Part shown: positions 43,163 to 53,434 of the stretch, in pieces
Layout of the letters: every line of letters begins with the position of its first letter
Numbering within the stretch: position 1 is the stretch's first letter
Made by a program: the position numbers and the translations under genes
Assembly: GCF_029582805.1 (NCBI RefSeq)
Contig: NZ_JAKKUT010000008.1
Span: forward strand, 186,001-250,000
Source: Candidatus Synechococcus calcipolaris G9
Lineage (GTDB): Bacteria; Cyanobacteriota; Cyanobacteriia; Thermosynechococcales; Thermosynechococcaceae
Length of the DNA stretch: 64,000 nt
Reading direction: 5' to 3'
Notes under the pieces: model-generated
Told to the model about the DNA's origin: nothing
The model's database searches: none
What the model saw: only the letters and a program-made list of their open reading frames with translations

Positions 43163-44838
43163 CGATGCTGCCCCCCAATCTTGGGCAATCCCTCACCCAT
43201 CATCCCCAGCGGGAAGAACTACTGGAAATTGTTTTAGACCTGGGGCGATCGCCGGAAGCACGATTTATTCATAGCACCGAGTATTTATCGGAACTGCCAG
43301 TCACCCGAGAAATGATCCATTATTGTGTGCAGCGGGTGGGCCAGTTTAGTGGCGACAATCGGGCGGGCATAGAACGCACCCTGCACCGGATTAGTGCCAT
43401 TCGCAATCGCCAGGGGGATATTATTGGCCTCACCTGCCGGGTGGGGCGAGCGGTCTTTGGCACCATTGGCCTGATTCGGGATTTAGTGGAGAGTGGTCAA
43501 TCCATTTTGCTCTTGGGTCGCCCAGGAGTCGGTAAAACCACGGCTCTGCGGGAAATTGCCCGGGTTCTAGCGGATGATTTTGGTAAACGGGTAGTCATTA
43601 TTGATACCTCTAACGAAATTGCCGGTGATGGGGATATTCCCCACCCAGCGATCGGTCGAGCGCGGCGGATGCAGGTGGCCCATCCGGAAAACCAACACCA
43701 AGTGATGATTGAGGCGGTGGAAAACCATATGCCCCAGGTGATTGTCATTGATGAAATTGGCACAGAACTAGAGGCCTTGGCGGCCCGCACCATTGCCGAA
43801 CGGGGCGTACAGTTAATTGGCACCGCCCATGGCAACCAAATTGATAACTTAATTAAAAATCCCACCCTCGCGGATTTAGTGGGGGGTATTCAATCCGTCA
43901 CCTTGGGGGATGATGAGGCGCGGCGGCGGGGAACCCAAAAAAGTGTCCTAGAGCGGAAAGCCCCACCCACGTTTGATATTGCTGTGGAAATGTTGGAGCG
44001 GCAACGCTGGGTGATCCATGATCAGGTGGCGGAAAGTGTGGATATGCTATTGCGGGGCCGGGCTCCCACCCCCCAAACTCGCTCCGTCGATGAAAATGGA
44101 GCCGTGATCATCACCCATTCGGAACCCATTACCCCCCATCCCCTTCCCTCGGAGTTTAAGCCTGCCCCCTTTAGGAACAATTGGCGGGATTCGGGGCGGA
44201 TGTTACCTACAATATCCCCAGCGGCGATGTCCCCAACGGCGATCGCCCCACCTCCTAGTCCCGATCGGGCGGATTTCCAAAATCTCTTAGATATGGCCAT
44301 GCCCAACCTAGACATGGGCCCCAATGGCGAAGAACTGCCCCTGCATATTTATCCCTATGCGGTCAGTCGGCATCATTTGGAACAGGCGATTCACACCTTG
44401 AAATTACCCGTCGTGATTACCAAGGACATTGATCATGCGGATGTGATTTTAGCCCTGCGATCGCACCTGAAAAGTCAATCCAAACTGCGGCATTTGGCCC
44501 ATATTCACCATTTACCCATCCATGCCATTAAAACCAATAGCATGGCCCAGATTGTGCGGGGGTTACGGCATCTTTTAGGTATCGAAGAACCCAGTCCGGC
44601 AGAGAGTGCGGATCTCTCCCTATTTGCGCCCACGGGTCAGGATGATGAACTCGAAGCCCTAGAGGAGGCCCGTTTGGCCGTAGAGCAAATTGTCATTCCC
44701 AAACGCCAGGCCGTGGAACTCTTGCCCCGATCTGCCAATATTCGGCGGATGCAGCATGAATTGATTGAGCATTATCAACTGAACTCCTCTAGCTTTGGCG
44801 AAGAACCCAACCGACGGTTGCGGATCTATCCAGGGTGA
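43105..44838 (+). CDS. ycf45: Ycf45-type AAA ATPase with R3H domain
   Basis: A 577-aa protein. The N-terminal ~125 residues form a helical region, then an AAA-type P-loop domain: Walker A GRPGVGKTTALREIA (138-152), IIDTSNEIAGDGDIPHPAIGRARRMQV, Walker B VIVIDEIGTELEA, and TAHGNQIDNLIKNPTL. A Pro-rich linker (~315-385) precedes a PilT-like helical part and a C-terminal R3H motif (RRMQHELIEHYQLNSSSFG), which binds single-stranded nucleic acid. Homologous to plastid Ycf45; the domain resembles SpoIIIAA. Starts inside ldpA. Exact role unknown, perhaps RNA- or DNA-remodelling. Confidence 0.88.
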   Translation: MVELTAGQRQVTDNLYQLLAMLPPNLGQSLTHHPQREELLEIVLDLGRSPEARFIHSTEYLSELPVTREMIHYCVQRVGQFSGDNRAGIERTLHRISAIRNRQGDIIGLTCRVGRAVFGTIGLIRDLVESGQSILLLGRPGVGKTTALREIARVLADDFGKRVVIIDTSNEIAGDGDIPHPAIGRARRMQVAHPENQHQVMIEAVENHMPQVIVIDEIGTELEALAARTIAERGVQLIGTAHGNQIDNLIKNPTLADLVGGIQSVTLGDDEARRRGTQKSVLERKAPPTFDIAVEMLERQRWVIHDQVAESVDMLLRGRAPTPQTRSVDENGAVIITHSEPITPHPLPSEFKPAPFRNNWRDSGRMLPTISPAAMSPTAIAPPPSPDRADFQNLLDMAMPNLDMGPNGEELPLHIYPYAVSRHHLEQAIHTLKLPVVITKDIDHADVILALRSHLKSQSKLRHLAHIHHLPIHAIKTNSMAQIVRGLRHLLGIEEPSPAESADLSLFAPTGQDDELEALEEARLAVEQIVIPKRQAVELLPRSANIRRMQHELIEHYQLNSSSFGEEPNRRLRIYPG

Positions 44839-45689
44839 TTACGCTGCTGACGGACTTTGGTCTGACGGATGTGTATGTCGGTGTGATGAAGGGCGTGATT
44901 GCCCAGATTGCTCCCCAGGAACAGATCATAGATTTAAGCCATGGGATTCCGCCCCAGGATTGCCGTCAAGCCAGTTTTCAGCTTTTGCAGGCCCTGCCCC
45001 ATTTTCCCGCCGGAACAATTCATGTAGTCGTGGTGGATCCAGGAGTGGGGGGCGATCGCCGCGCCATTGCCCTAGAGTATCAGAGGGTCAAGCCCCAGAA
45101 AAATCCTGCCCCGACCCAGTTAGGTCAACCGTCAAGTTATCTGGTGGGCCCGGATAATGGGGTATTTACGTCGGTTTTGAGCATCATTGATCCGGTGAGT
45201 GCCGTTGAATTAACCTGCCGGGATTATTGGTACGGAGATACTATTAGTGGAACGTTCCACGGCCGGGATATTTTTGCGCCGATGGCGGCCCATCTGGCTC
45301 GAGAGTGCGCCCTTCACAGGTTAGGGCCGGCGATCGCCCCATCGAGTCTGATTCAACTGCCCTACCTGGACTATGAATCGCTGCCCAGGGGATGGCGGGG
45401 GTGGCTGCAAGGGGTGGATCACTTTGGCAATTTAATCACGACAATTCCTGGAGACTGTGTCGAAAATGTCCGCCAATGGCAGATTCAGATCACGGATCAG
45501 AGCAATGGTCAGAGTAATAAACCGACGATTCCCGGTGGTCACAGATCCTACAGTACTGTCCCCGTGGGAGAATTACTGAGTTTAGTGGGCAGCCACGGCT
45601 TCATTGAAATTGCCGTCAACGGTGGCCACGCCCAAGGGGTTTTAGGCCTCAGCCTAGAGCCACCCCAAGAGGTTCTCCTTCTCCTTTAG
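44835..45689 (+). CDS. SAM hydrolase / SAM hydroxide adenosyltransferase (DUF62 family)
   Basis: A 284-aa enzyme that splits S-adenosylmethionine to adenosine and methionine using water. Hallmarks: ITLLTDFGLTDVYVGVMKG, IIDLSHGIPPQDCRQASF, VVVDPGVGGDRRA, YLVGPDNGVF, and a C-terminal SHGFIEIAVNGGHA, matching the DUF62/fluorinase family. The ~20-residue loop specific to fluorinases is not evident, so halogenation is unlikely. GTG start overlaps the ycf45 stop by 4 nt. Completes a cluster ldpA-ycf45-SAM hydrolase. Confidence 0.88.
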   Translation: MITLLTDFGLTDVYVGVMKGVIAQIAPQEQIIDLSHGIPPQDCRQASFQLLQALPHFPAGTIHVVVVDPGVGGDRRAIALEYQRVKPQKNPAPTQLGQPSSYLVGPDNGVFTSVLSIIDPVSAVELTCRDYWYGDTISGTFHGRDIFAPMAAHLARECALHRLGPAIAPSSLIQLPYLDYESLPRGWRGWLQGVDHFGNLITTIPGDCVENVRQWQIQITDQSNGQSNKPTIPGGHRSYSTVPVGELLSLVGSHGFIEIAVNGGHAQGVLGLSLEPPQEVLLLL

Positions 45690-45706
45690 TCATTTAGTCA
45701 ATCTTT

Positions 45707-46183
45707 TTAGTCGTCGGATTGAGGTGCCTGGGTTTCCGCTGGGTCGCCTAGCCAGTCTTGGAACAATGGCGGGAGGGGGGTTCGCTGGCGTTCCGGCATT
45801 TTGAGACAAATATGACGGGTTTCGGCGATCGCCACGGGACTAGGGTGATCGGGTTCTGTTCCCTGGGGAGGCTCAACCTGTTGTGGGGTTATCCGGTAAT
45901 GGAGTTGAAAACAGGAGGCATCAATGGCCGTGGCACGGATTGAGATGATCAGGCGATCGCCGCAGTAGAGGGGACGGAAAAATTTAACCTGAGCTTCCAC
46001 AATCGGCATAGCGATCGCCCCATCCCGGAAAAACTCCCTGAGATCAACTCCTATATCTTCCAGGAGCTTTTCATAGGCTTCATGGCAAAAATTCAACAGA
46101 TTGGCAAAATACACCACGCCCGCGGCATCCGTATCCGCAAAATGAACTTGGCGGTGGTAGGGGGCAACAATCGGTTGGGTCAT
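45707..46183 (-). CDS. 1,4-dihydroxy-2-naphthoyl-CoA thioesterase-like (hotdog fold)
   Basis: A 158-aa hotdog-fold thioesterase. HFADTDAAGVVYFANLLNFCHEAYEKLL is the 4HBT-type active-site segment, with Asp18 as the expected catalytic acid, followed by VKFFRPLYCGDRL. In cyanobacteria this family releases DHNA from DHNA-CoA in phylloquinone synthesis (Slr0204 in Synechocystis); assignment here is by family. The C-terminal ~40 residues are variable. On the same strand as the SRPBCC-zds pair, 57 bp downstream. Confidence 0.82.
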   Translation of the reverse strand: MTQPIVAPYHRQVHFADTDAAGVVYFANLLNFCHEAYEKLLEDIGVDLREFFRDGAIAMPIVEAQVKFFRPLYCGDRLIISIRATAIDASCFQLHYRITPQQVEPPQGTEPDHPSPVAIAETRHICLKMPERQRTPLPPLFQDWLGDPAETQAPQSDD

Positions 46184-46240
46184 GTTGGCAGGATGTTCCA
46201 GATCAATGCTTCAATGCTCCAGTATTTTAAGGGAAGTATT

Positions 46241-46693
46241 TTACGGCAGCGTTGCCAGTTGTACCTGTTGGGCGTAGTCCCGGAAGCGTTCTAGATCCGC
46301 CTTCAAAGTATTTTCCACCATGCGACCCAGGAATAACTGATCAAATAGTTGCCCTAAAAATCCAGGAATGGCGTAGGACACCGAGAGTTTGACAATACTG
46401 GAACCATGGCGATCGTAAAACCGAATTGCCCCCTGATTGGGTAAGCCGTCCACGGATTCCCATTGAATAATCTGGTGGCGAATTTGTTTGCGAATGCGGG
46501 AGAGCCAACTCAAGTGAATGTTGCCGGAAGCAAGGGTCCATCGCGATAATTCCGGATCCTGATCTTGCAGAGTGACCGATTCAATCCATTTCATCCACTG
46601 GGGCATTTTCTCTAGGTCTGACCAGAGGTTCCAGACGAGATCAATGGGCGCGTCCACTTCAATTTGCACCGTATGCTCTAACCATTTACCCAT
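46241..46693 (-). CDS. SRPBCC-fold (START/polyketide-cyclase-like) protein
   Basis: A 150-aa lipid-binding-fold protein: [36 protein letters not shown] is the usual SRPBCC opening, with a beta-rich core and a long C-terminal helix ([18 protein letters not shown]). It overlaps zds by 8 nt, so it is coupled to carotene desaturation; homologues adjoin zds in many cyanobacteria. It may carry or shield a hydrophobic carotenoid or quinone, which is inference. Confidence 0.8.
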   Translation of the reverse strand: MGKWLEHTVQIEVDAPIDLVWNLWSDLEKMPQWMKWIESVTLQDQDPELSRWTLASGNIHLSWLSRIRKQIRHQIIQWESVDGLPNQGAIRFYDRHGSSIVKLSVSYAIPGFLGQLFDQLFLGRMVENTLKADLERFRDYAQQVQLATLP

Positions 46694-48131
46694 GGGACTG
46701 TCCTTTTAGAATGGCTTGGGCGGCTTGACGACCGGACATGGTGGCCCCTTCCATGCTGTCAATGTAATCCTGTTGAGTATAACTGCCCGCTAAGAAAAAG
46801 TTATCAATGGGGGTTTGTTGGGGAGGGCGGTAGGGATCCATCCCCGGAGCTTCGCGGTAGAGGGACTGGGCCAGTTTGACGACACTATACCAGGTCATAT
46901 TTAGGTCGCGGGAGGAGGGAAATAAATCATGGACCTGTTCCAGTACCCTGTGGGCGATCGCCTCGTTGCTTTGCTTGATGTAGGGATCTCCGGGGGTAAG
47001 TACCGCTTGCAATAGGGAACCCTGACCCTCTCGATAGTAGTCGGCGGGACTGGTCAAGGCCAGATCGGCAAAACAGGAGAAATCCGCATCCGCCGTATAA
47101 AGTAGGTTATCTAAGCCAGTGGCTTGGCCCAGTTGATGACGTTTCTGGTCGTCCTGGAGTTCAGTCACCCAGCCATCAAACCGCAGTTGAACCGTGGCTA
47201 CCGGCACCGCATCCAGTTTGAAAATATTATCAAATACCGATAAATGTCGCCATCCCTCAGGAATGAGTCGCTGAATTCCTGGCACATCACAGGCACAGAG
47301 ATAGGCATCACCCTGAATGGTTTCAACTTGGTCGTCTTGGGCGATCGCCAGGCCCGTGACCGTTAATTTTTGTTCCTGATCACTGGTGTAAAGAATCTCT
47401 CGCACCCGCCGCCGCGTAAATATTTTCGCTCCCCTGGCTTGAATGTAATCCACCATGGGCTTGAGCAGGTATTCCGCTGGGGAACCCTTGAGCATATTTA
47501 GGCGAGAGGCTTCGGTTTTGGCGGCAAACATCATAAAAATCGTCAACATACAACGGGCTGACATTTCCTCGGTATCAATAAAACCCAAGGCATAGGCAAT
47601 GGGATTCCACAGACGTTTTAAGCTACCGTCAGAACCACCATGGCGACGAAACCAATCCGCAAAACTAAGGCGATCGAGGCTACGAATATGTCTCATTGCC
47701 CCCGGATAGTCAACCAAGCCGCGAACAATGGGACTGGTTCCCAGGGCGATCGCATTTTTCAGCTTATCGAAGCTCGTCAGTTGTCCCGTCGTAAAAAAGG
47801 CCTTGAGACCATTAAAGGGAGCCCCTAGGGGAAAGCGAAAGTCTAGCTGACCGATCTGGCCACCCCGATTAATGAACGTGTGGGTATGCTCCTTGGGCAA
47901 TAAATGGGCGATCGCCCCCACCTTGTCCATCAAAGCAAAGAGATTGGCGTAGTTGTAGAAAAAAACATGTAGCCCCATCTCAATGTGATTACCATCGACA
48001 TCCAACCAACTACTGACCTTGCCACCGACAAAGGGACGAGACTCGTAAATATCAACCTGATGACCCGCATCCACTAAATCAATGGCAGCAGCTAACCCTG
48101 CCAAACCGGCCCCAACAATCACAACCCGCAT
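46686..48131 (-). CDS. zds: Zeta-carotene desaturase
   Basis: FAD-dependent CrtQ/ZDS that converts zeta-carotene to lycopene through neurosporene at the thylakoid membrane. From the ATG at 48131 (481 aa), the dinucleotide fold is [36 protein letters not shown], followed by [16 protein letters not shown] and the family C-terminus [34 protein letters not shown]-type, not the bacterial CrtI type. An in-frame start at 48143 adds four residues. Uses plastoquinone as electron acceptor in known systems. Confidence 0.94.
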   Translation of the reverse strand: MRVVIVGAGLAGLAAAIDLVDAGHQVDIYESRPFVGGKVSSWLDVDGNHIEMGLHVFFYNYANLFALMDKVGAIAHLLPKEHTHTFINRGGQIGQLDFRFPLGAPFNGLKAFFTTGQLTSFDKLKNAIALGTSPIVRGLVDYPGAMRHIRSLDRLSFADWFRRHGGSDGSLKRLWNPIAYALGFIDTEEMSARCMLTIFMMFAAKTEASRLNMLKGSPAEYLLKPMVDYIQARGAKIFTRRRVREILYTSDQEQKLTVTGLAIAQDDQVETIQGDAYLCACDVPGIQRLIPEGWRHLSVFDNIFKLDAVPVATVQLRFDGWVTELQDDQKRHQLGQATGLDNLLYTADADFSCFADLALTSPADYYREGQGSLLQAVLTPGDPYIKQSNEAIAHRVLEQVHDLFPSSRDLNMTWYSVVKLAQSLYREAPGMDPYRPPQQTPIDNFFLAGSYTQQDYIDSMEGATMSGRQAAQAILKGQSHG

Positions 48132-48289
48132 GGATAGACTCAAAAACTTAACATATTTTAACAGATCAGGGGTTTGCCCTGGTACTCAGCCACCCAAAAA
48201 TAGCTAAAATGGCGGGGGAATTCAGCCGTTGGGTATTCTATGCCGGACAAATGGGATTTCCCCTTATTTCGTGAACAAGGATAAAACCC

Positions 48290-49558
48290 ATGTCATATGT
48301 TGTTCAGGCAAAAGATGGCTCTGAGTTAAATAGATTTTATGAAGATGACCTATTAATTCACAACTGGTATCGTTTTGTATTATCCTATCCGCCCCACCTT
48401 GTTAAGCACTATCTTCAAAAATTCAATATTAATAACGGACATTGGGTACTGGATCCGTTTTGCGGTACGGGAACAACCCTCGTCGAGTGCAAGAAACAGG
48501 AAATTTCATCTGTTGGGATTGAAGCTAATCCTGTAGTGCAGTTAATGGCTGAAACAAAAACAAAATGGGATGTTGATACTGCCGCCCTTATTAAACATGC
48601 AGAAGCGATCGCAAAGGAATTCCAAGCACGAATCATTCAATATGGAGACAACCTAAAAACCCTCAGCAACGAGCAGGGGAAACTCATTATCAAGGATTCA
48701 ATCAGCCCAATTCCCCTCCATAAAGCCCTGGTCTTGCTAGAAGTAATGAATGAATATTATGATCCGGATTTCATTAATTATGAGAAAACTGCCTTTGCCA
48801 AACAGCTTGTGTATGCTTATAGCAACTTAAAATTTGGCCCTGAAGTTGGCGTAAGCAGAAAGAAAAAGCTAGATGCCGACGTGATTGGGCTATGGCTGAA
48901 TCAAGTGAATGAGATTGCAAAGAGTATTGAATTTTATGACAAACAGAAAAATGTAATATCAGTGGTTCATTTAGCGGATTCTAGAAATCCTGGCATGAAA
49001 CTACTGACTAACGACATAGATGCAGTCATCACTTCCCCGCCCTATCCAAATGAAAAAGACTATTCCAGAACCACACGGCTTGAGTCAGTTTTGTTGGGCT
49101 TTATTACCAGTAAAGAAGACCTGAGAAGACACAAGGAAGGACTACTGCGTTCAAATACCAGAAATATTTACGTCAATGACACCGATGAGCAATGGATTGC
49201 ACACAATGGGCGCATTCTTGAACTGGCAGATTCAATAGAAAAAAGACGGATAGAGCTAGAAAAAGATTCTGGATTTGAGAAACTATACCATAAGGTTATT
49301 AAGCACTATTTTGGTGGAATGGCTCGCCATTTGGAAGAATTGAAACCAAAACTACGTCCCGGTGCAAAGCTGGCCTACGTCGTGGGAGATCAAGCCTCCT
49401 ATTTTAGGATACTCATCCAGACTGGAGAAATACTAGCGGATATTGCCCGCGATGCTGGCTATAACGTAATGAATATCGATTTATTTAGGACTCGCCTATC
49501 AACTGCCACAAAAGAGCAACTTCGTGAAGAAGTGGTACTTTTGCAATGGAACGGCTAA
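48290..49558 (+). CDS. Orphan DNA methyltransferase (N4/N6 type)
   Basis: A 422-aa SAM-dependent methylase. Motif I is DPFCGTGTTLVE (55-66), and motif IV is TSPPYPNEKDYSR (248-260), the SPPY form typical of N4-cytosine enzymes and some N6-adenine enzymes. Motif order I then IV fits the beta/gamma groups. No restriction endonuclease, specificity subunit or helicase gene is beside it, so it is an orphan here. Base composition is AT-richer than flanks but one HIP1 site occurs at ~48605. Recognition sequence unknown. Convergent with secA. Confidence 0.85.
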   Translation: MSYVVQAKDGSELNRFYEDDLLIHNWYRFVLSYPPHLVKHYLQKFNINNGHWVLDPFCGTGTTLVECKKQEISSVGIEANPVVQLMAETKTKWDVDTAALIKHAEAIAKEFQARIIQYGDNLKTLSNEQGKLIIKDSISPIPLHKALVLLEVMNEYYDPDFINYEKTAFAKQLVYAYSNLKFGPEVGVSRKKKLDADVIGLWLNQVNEIAKSIEFYDKQKNVISVVHLADSRNPGMKLLTNDIDAVITSPPYPNEKDYSRTTRLESVLLGFITSKEDLRRHKEGLLRSNTRNIYVNDTDEQWIAHNGRILELADSIEKRRIELEKDSGFEKLYHKVIKHYFGGMARHLEELKPKLRPGAKLAYVVGDQASYFRILIQTGEILADIARDAGYNVMNIDLFRTRLSTATKEQLREEVVLLQWNG

Positions 49559-49581
49559 GGAACTAAACCAGGGGGCTAGGA

Positions 49582-52368
49582 TCACACTGACTCCGCCGAT
49601 ACTTCCGCTGCTTGGGGCATCTGGGGCTGGAATTGGAACAGGGCATAGACCACATTCCGGCGGATCATAATCATCATATCCAGGAAAATTTCATAGCCTT
49701 CCCGTTTATATTCCACCAGAGGATCCTCTTGACCATAGCCCCGTAACCCCACCGATTCCCGTAGGGCATCCATTTGTTGTAGGTGTTCCCGCCACAGGGT
49801 ATCAATTTGCTGCAAAATAAAGAACCGCTCGGCTTGTCGCATTAAGCCCGCTTGAATGGCATCAATTTGTGCCTCTTTTTGCTCGTAGGCCGTTCGCACC
49901 TGCTCATGCAAAAATAACTGCATCTCTGGCACACTCAATTGCTCAATATGCTGGGGTTCTAAATCCGCTAGAAGGTAAACAAATTCCTGGGCCTTGCTCA
50001 CTAATCCCCCTAAATCCCACTCCTCTGGAGGTAACTCAGGATTGACAAAGGCGGCAATAATATCATCCATGGTTTTTTCGGCATATTCTAAAACCCGATC
50101 CTTCAGGTCTTCCCCTTCAAGAACTCGTCGCCGCTCCGCATAAATGGCCCGCCGCTGATTATTCATCACCTCGTCATACTCAAACACCTGTTTACGGATG
50201 TCGTAGTAGTAGGTCTCCACTTTCTTCTGGGCATTTTCCAGACTACCCGTGAGCAAACGGGATTCAATCGGCATATCTTCTTCTACCCGGAAGGCACTCA
50301 TGAGGGCAGAAACGCGATCGCCGCCAAAAATACGCAAAAGATTATCTTCAAGACTCAAAAAGAACCGTGTAGACCCGGGATCTCCCTGACGACCCGCCCG
50401 TCCTCGTAATTGATTATCAATCCGGCGAGATTCATGGCGTTCAGTGCCAATCACATGCAAGCCACCTAGTTCCACAACTTCTTGGTGTTCTGCGCCCGTG
50501 ACGGTTTCATACTCGCGCCGCACGGCATTATAGGCTGCCCGCAGCTTTTGAATCACTTCATCGTCCGTGGGTGCTTTTTCCGAGGCGATCGCCAGCATAT
50601 CTTCAGCCTGGAGTTCGGGGATACTGCGTTCTCCGTAGGTCTTCACCGCAAATTCCACCGCCGTCCGTAACAACTGCTCCGTATCGTTACTGATTTGACA
50701 GGGGAATAAACCCGCCGAGGGAGTCCAGTTTTTGGGAGCCGCCTCTTGGCCAAACCCTTTCCCCTTTTTAGATTGATTTCCCATCAAGGAGAGTAATGAC
50801 ATCGGATCATCGGATTCCGGCATGACAATTCGCGGCATGAAATATTCCCGCACCTTTAACCGGGCCATGTAATCCGCATTTCCCCCCAGGATAATATCCG
50901 TACCCCGCCCCGCCATATTGGTGGAAATCGTAAGCGAGCCTTTCCGCCCTGCCTGGGCAATAATTTCTGACTCCCGCTCTACGTTCTCCGGCTTGGCATT
51001 GAGGAGATTATGGGGAATTCCCTGCTGCTGTAATAATTGGGCTAAAATTTCTGATTTTTCAACACTGGTCGTTCCCACCAGAACCGGCCGGCCCTCTTGG
51101 TGCATCTCCGTACATTCTTCGGCAACGGCGATCCATTTGGCTGCTTCCGTCTTGTACACCACATCGGACACATCCTGGCGGTTGCGGGGACGATTGGTGG
51201 GCACAACGGTAACTTCTAGCTTATAGATTTTTTCAAATTCCGCTTCTTCGGTTTTCGCAGTTCCCGTCATCCCCGACAGCTTGGGATAGAGCAAAAACAG
51301 GTTTTGATAGGTAATCGTGGCCAGGGTTTGGGATTCATTTTGAATCTCTTGCCGCTCCTTGGCCTCGATCGCCTGGTGCAAACCATCACTCCAACGCCGA
51401 CCGGGCATCACCCGCCCCGTAAACTCATCCACAATGACCACTTCACCATTGCGGAGAATGTAGTTCACATCCTTAATGAAGAGTTCCTTGGCCTTAATAG
51501 CATTAAAAATATAATGGGCCCAAGGATCCTGGGGATCGTATAGATCCTCAACCCCCAAAAGGTTTTCCGCCTCAATAAACCCTTCATCGGTCATCAAGAC
51601 ATTACGGGCTTTTTCGTCTACTTCGTAATGTTCTTCGGTTTTCAGTTGGCGGGCAATGTCAGCGGCTTTCAGATATTTCTCCGTGGGCCGCTCCACTTGC
51701 CCAGAAATAATCAGGGGAGTCCGGGCTTCGTCAATGAGTACCGAATCCACTTCATCAATGACACAGTAGCGAAAGGGCCGCTGCACAACCTCTGCCATGG
51801 AAGTGGCCATATTGTCCCGCAGATAGTCAAAGCCAATTTCGCTGTTGGTGGCGTAGGTAATATCGCAGGCATAGCTCTTTTGTCGCTCCTGGGGAGCCAT
51901 TTGCTGCTGAATCAGTCCCACGCTTAGGCCTAAGAAGCGATGCACCTGCCCCATCCATTCCGCATCCCGCCGGGCCAGGTAGTCATTGACGGTAATGATA
52001 TGAACCCCTTTACCTTCTAGGGCATTCAAGTAGGCCGGCAGCGTAGACACCAGGGTTTTACCTTCCCCGGTTTTCATCTCGGCAATCTGACCATCGTGGA
52101 GAATCATCCCCCCCAACAGTTGCACATCAAAGTGACGCATCCCCAAGACCCGCTTGGAGGCTTCCCGCACCACCGCAAAGGCTTCCGGGAGCAGATCATC
52201 TAGGAACTCACCATTGTCGAGCCGTTGCTTAAACTCAACGGTTTTATGCTGAAGCTCACTATCGCTGAGAACTTGAATCTCGTCTTCAAGTAAGTTGATA
52301 TCCACCACAAGGGGTTGATATTTCTTGAGTTTGCGTTGATTGGGATCGCCAAATAGGGCTTTCAGCAT
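49582..52368 (-). CDS. secA: Preprotein translocase ATPase SecA
   Basis: Motor of Sec export across plasma and thylakoid membranes, 928 aa. Visible: DEAD-type nucleotide domain ([42 protein letters not shown]), preprotein cross-linking domain, second nucleotide domain ([26 protein letters not shown]), scaffold and wing domains ending at [13 protein letters not shown]. The C-terminal Zn-binding tail of E. coli SecA is absent, as in cyanobacteria. An insertion near residue ~525-560 ([16 protein letters not shown]) is lineage-type. Start lies 66 bp downstream of ycf54 on the same strand. Confidence 0.96.
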   Translation of the reverse strand: MLKALFGDPNQRKLKKYQPLVVDINLLEDEIQVLSDSELQHKTVEFKQRLDNGEFLDDLLPEAFAVVREASKRVLGMRHFDVQLLGGMILHDGQIAEMKTGEGKTLVSTLPAYLNALEGKGVHIITVNDYLARRDAEWMGQVHRFLGLSVGLIQQQMAPQERQKSYACDITYATNSEIGFDYLRDNMATSMAEVVQRPFRYCVIDEVDSVLIDEARTPLIISGQVERPTEKYLKAADIARQLKTEEHYEVDEKARNVLMTDEGFIEAENLLGVEDLYDPQDPWAHYIFNAIKAKELFIKDVNYILRNGEVVIVDEFTGRVMPGRRWSDGLHQAIEAKERQEIQNESQTLATITYQNLFLLYPKLSGMTGTAKTEEAEFEKIYKLEVTVVPTNRPRNRQDVSDVVYKTEAAKWIAVAEECTEMHQEGRPVLVGTTSVEKSEILAQLLQQQGIPHNLLNAKPENVERESEIIAQAGRKGSLTISTNMAGRGTDIILGGNADYMARLKVREYFMPRIVMPESDDPMSLLSLMGNQSKKGKGFGQEAAPKNWTPSAGLFPCQISNDTEQLLRTAVEFAVKTYGERSIPELQAEDMLAIASEKAPTDDEVIQKLRAAYNAVRREYETVTGAEHQEVVELGGLHVIGTERHESRRIDNQLRGRAGRQGDPGSTRFFLSLEDNLLRIFGGDRVSALMSAFRVEEDMPIESRLLTGSLENAQKKVETYYYDIRKQVFEYDEVMNNQRRAIYAERRRVLEGEDLKDRVLEYAEKTMDDIIAAFVNPELPPEEWDLGGLVSKAQEFVYLLADLEPQHIEQLSVPEMQLFLHEQVRTAYEQKEAQIDAIQAGLMRQAERFFILQQIDTLWREHLQQMDALRESVGLRGYGQEDPLVEYKREGYEIFLDMMIMIRRNVVYALFQFQPQMPQAAEVSAESV

Positions 52369-52434
52369 TGCTGGATCACCGCAAAGATCACTACTTTCAT
52401 CATCCTAGCTAATTTCTCTCCTTTATTTTTGTCC

Positions 52435-52764
52435 CTAGGAACTGCTCACTAGGGAGGCCAAGGGTTCGGGAATGGTCTCTGAGGGGGCCGTAAACTCACC
52501 GGTCAAGACGTATTCAAGACGCAGCTTCAGCCATTGGATAAACGTTTTATTGGTGGAAATAATGGCCGCCGCTGGCTGGGGACATTTTGCTTTTTGCTCT
52601 TGAAACGCTGGCGTATTCAAAAAGGCTGGCTCAAGGACAAGCCAAAAATCGACCTCCTTACCCTGCTCTTGGTAATTGCGATGCCGCTCCCGCAGAACTT
52701 CTTCTAGGGGTTCGACCTCCGTGAGAAAGGTCTGACTCGCCAAGACGTAGTAGTAGGTACTCAT
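52435..52764 (-). CDS. ycf54: Ycf54, Mg-protoporphyrin IX monomethyl ester cyclase accessory protein
   Basis: A 109-aa protein from the ATG at 52764 (in-frame GTG at 52770 rejected). Matches Ycf54: TYYYVLASQTFLTEVEPLEEVLRER, EQGKEVDFWLVLEPAFLN, and IISTNKTFIQWLKLRLEYVLTGEF. Needed for assembly or activity of the oxidative cyclase in chlorophyll synthesis. 66 bp upstream of secA; divergent from the carbonic anhydrase gene with 87 bp between starts. Confidence 0.92.
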   Translation of the reverse strand: MSTYYYVLASQTFLTEVEPLEEVLRERHRNYQEQGKEVDFWLVLEPAFLNTPAFQEQKAKCPQPAAAIISTNKTFIQWLKLRLEYVLTGEFTAPSETIPEPLASLVSSS

Positions 52765-52851
52765 TGACACCTAACGTTTTATTCCATGTATTTACTCCAT
52801 CCTAGATTCTATCCTAGGATTGCTAGGGCAAGGATTTTTGCAGGAATATCT

Positions 52852-53388
52852 ATGGTGATACCGACTCCCGCCTACTGGCCTCCGGTGGATATGGAACAGG
52901 CTGCCTTTGTGGCGGCAAATGCGACGGTGATTGGCCATGTCAGCATCGGGGATGGGGCAAGTGTTTGGTATGGGGCGGTGCTGCGGGGAGATGTGGAGCG
53001 GATTGCCATTGGTGCAAGTACTAATATTCAGGATGGGGCAATTCTCCATGGGGATCCAGGGCAACCGACGATTTTGGAAGATTTTGTGACGGTGGGCCAT
53101 CGGGCGGTGATTCACAGTGCCTACATTGAACGGGGGAGTTTAATTGGCATTGGCGCAGTGATTCTCAATGGAGTACGGGTGGGCCAGGGCAGTATTGTCG
53201 GGGCGGGGGCGGTGGTGAGTAAGGATGTGCCGCCACGATCGCTGGTGGTGGGGATTCCAGCAAAGGTGGTTCGCCCAGTGAGTGAGACAGAGGCCCAGGA
53301 GTTACTGGAGCATGCCCGTAAATATCAGGCTTTGGCGCGGGTGCATGGGAATCGGGGAACGGATTTAGGATTTTTAGATCCGGCGTAA
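52852..53388 (+). CDS. Gamma-type carbonic anhydrase family protein
   Basis: From the ATG at 52852, preceded by CAGGAAT, a 178-aa left-handed beta-helix protein. Hexapeptide repeats run through VIGHVSIGDGASVWYGAVLRGDVERIAIGASTNIQDGAILH; the Zn-type His residues are in ILHGD and VGHRAVIH. The longer reading from 52786 adds a basic segment without family support. It may be an active gamma carbonic anhydrase or a structural YrdA/PaaY-type paralogue; the proton-shuttle Glu of Cam cannot be placed with certainty. Confidence 0.85.
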   Translation: MVIPTPAYWPPVDMEQAAFVAANATVIGHVSIGDGASVWYGAVLRGDVERIAIGASTNIQDGAILHGDPGQPTILEDFVTVGHRAVIHSAYIERGSLIGIGAVILNGVRVGQGSIVGAGAVVSKDVPPRSLVVGIPAKVVRPVSETEAQELLEHARKYQALARVHGNRGTDLGFLDPA

Positions 53389-53434
53389 GAATACTACAGA
53401 GAAATCCTACGGGGCCACGGCTCCGGGAGCTTCT

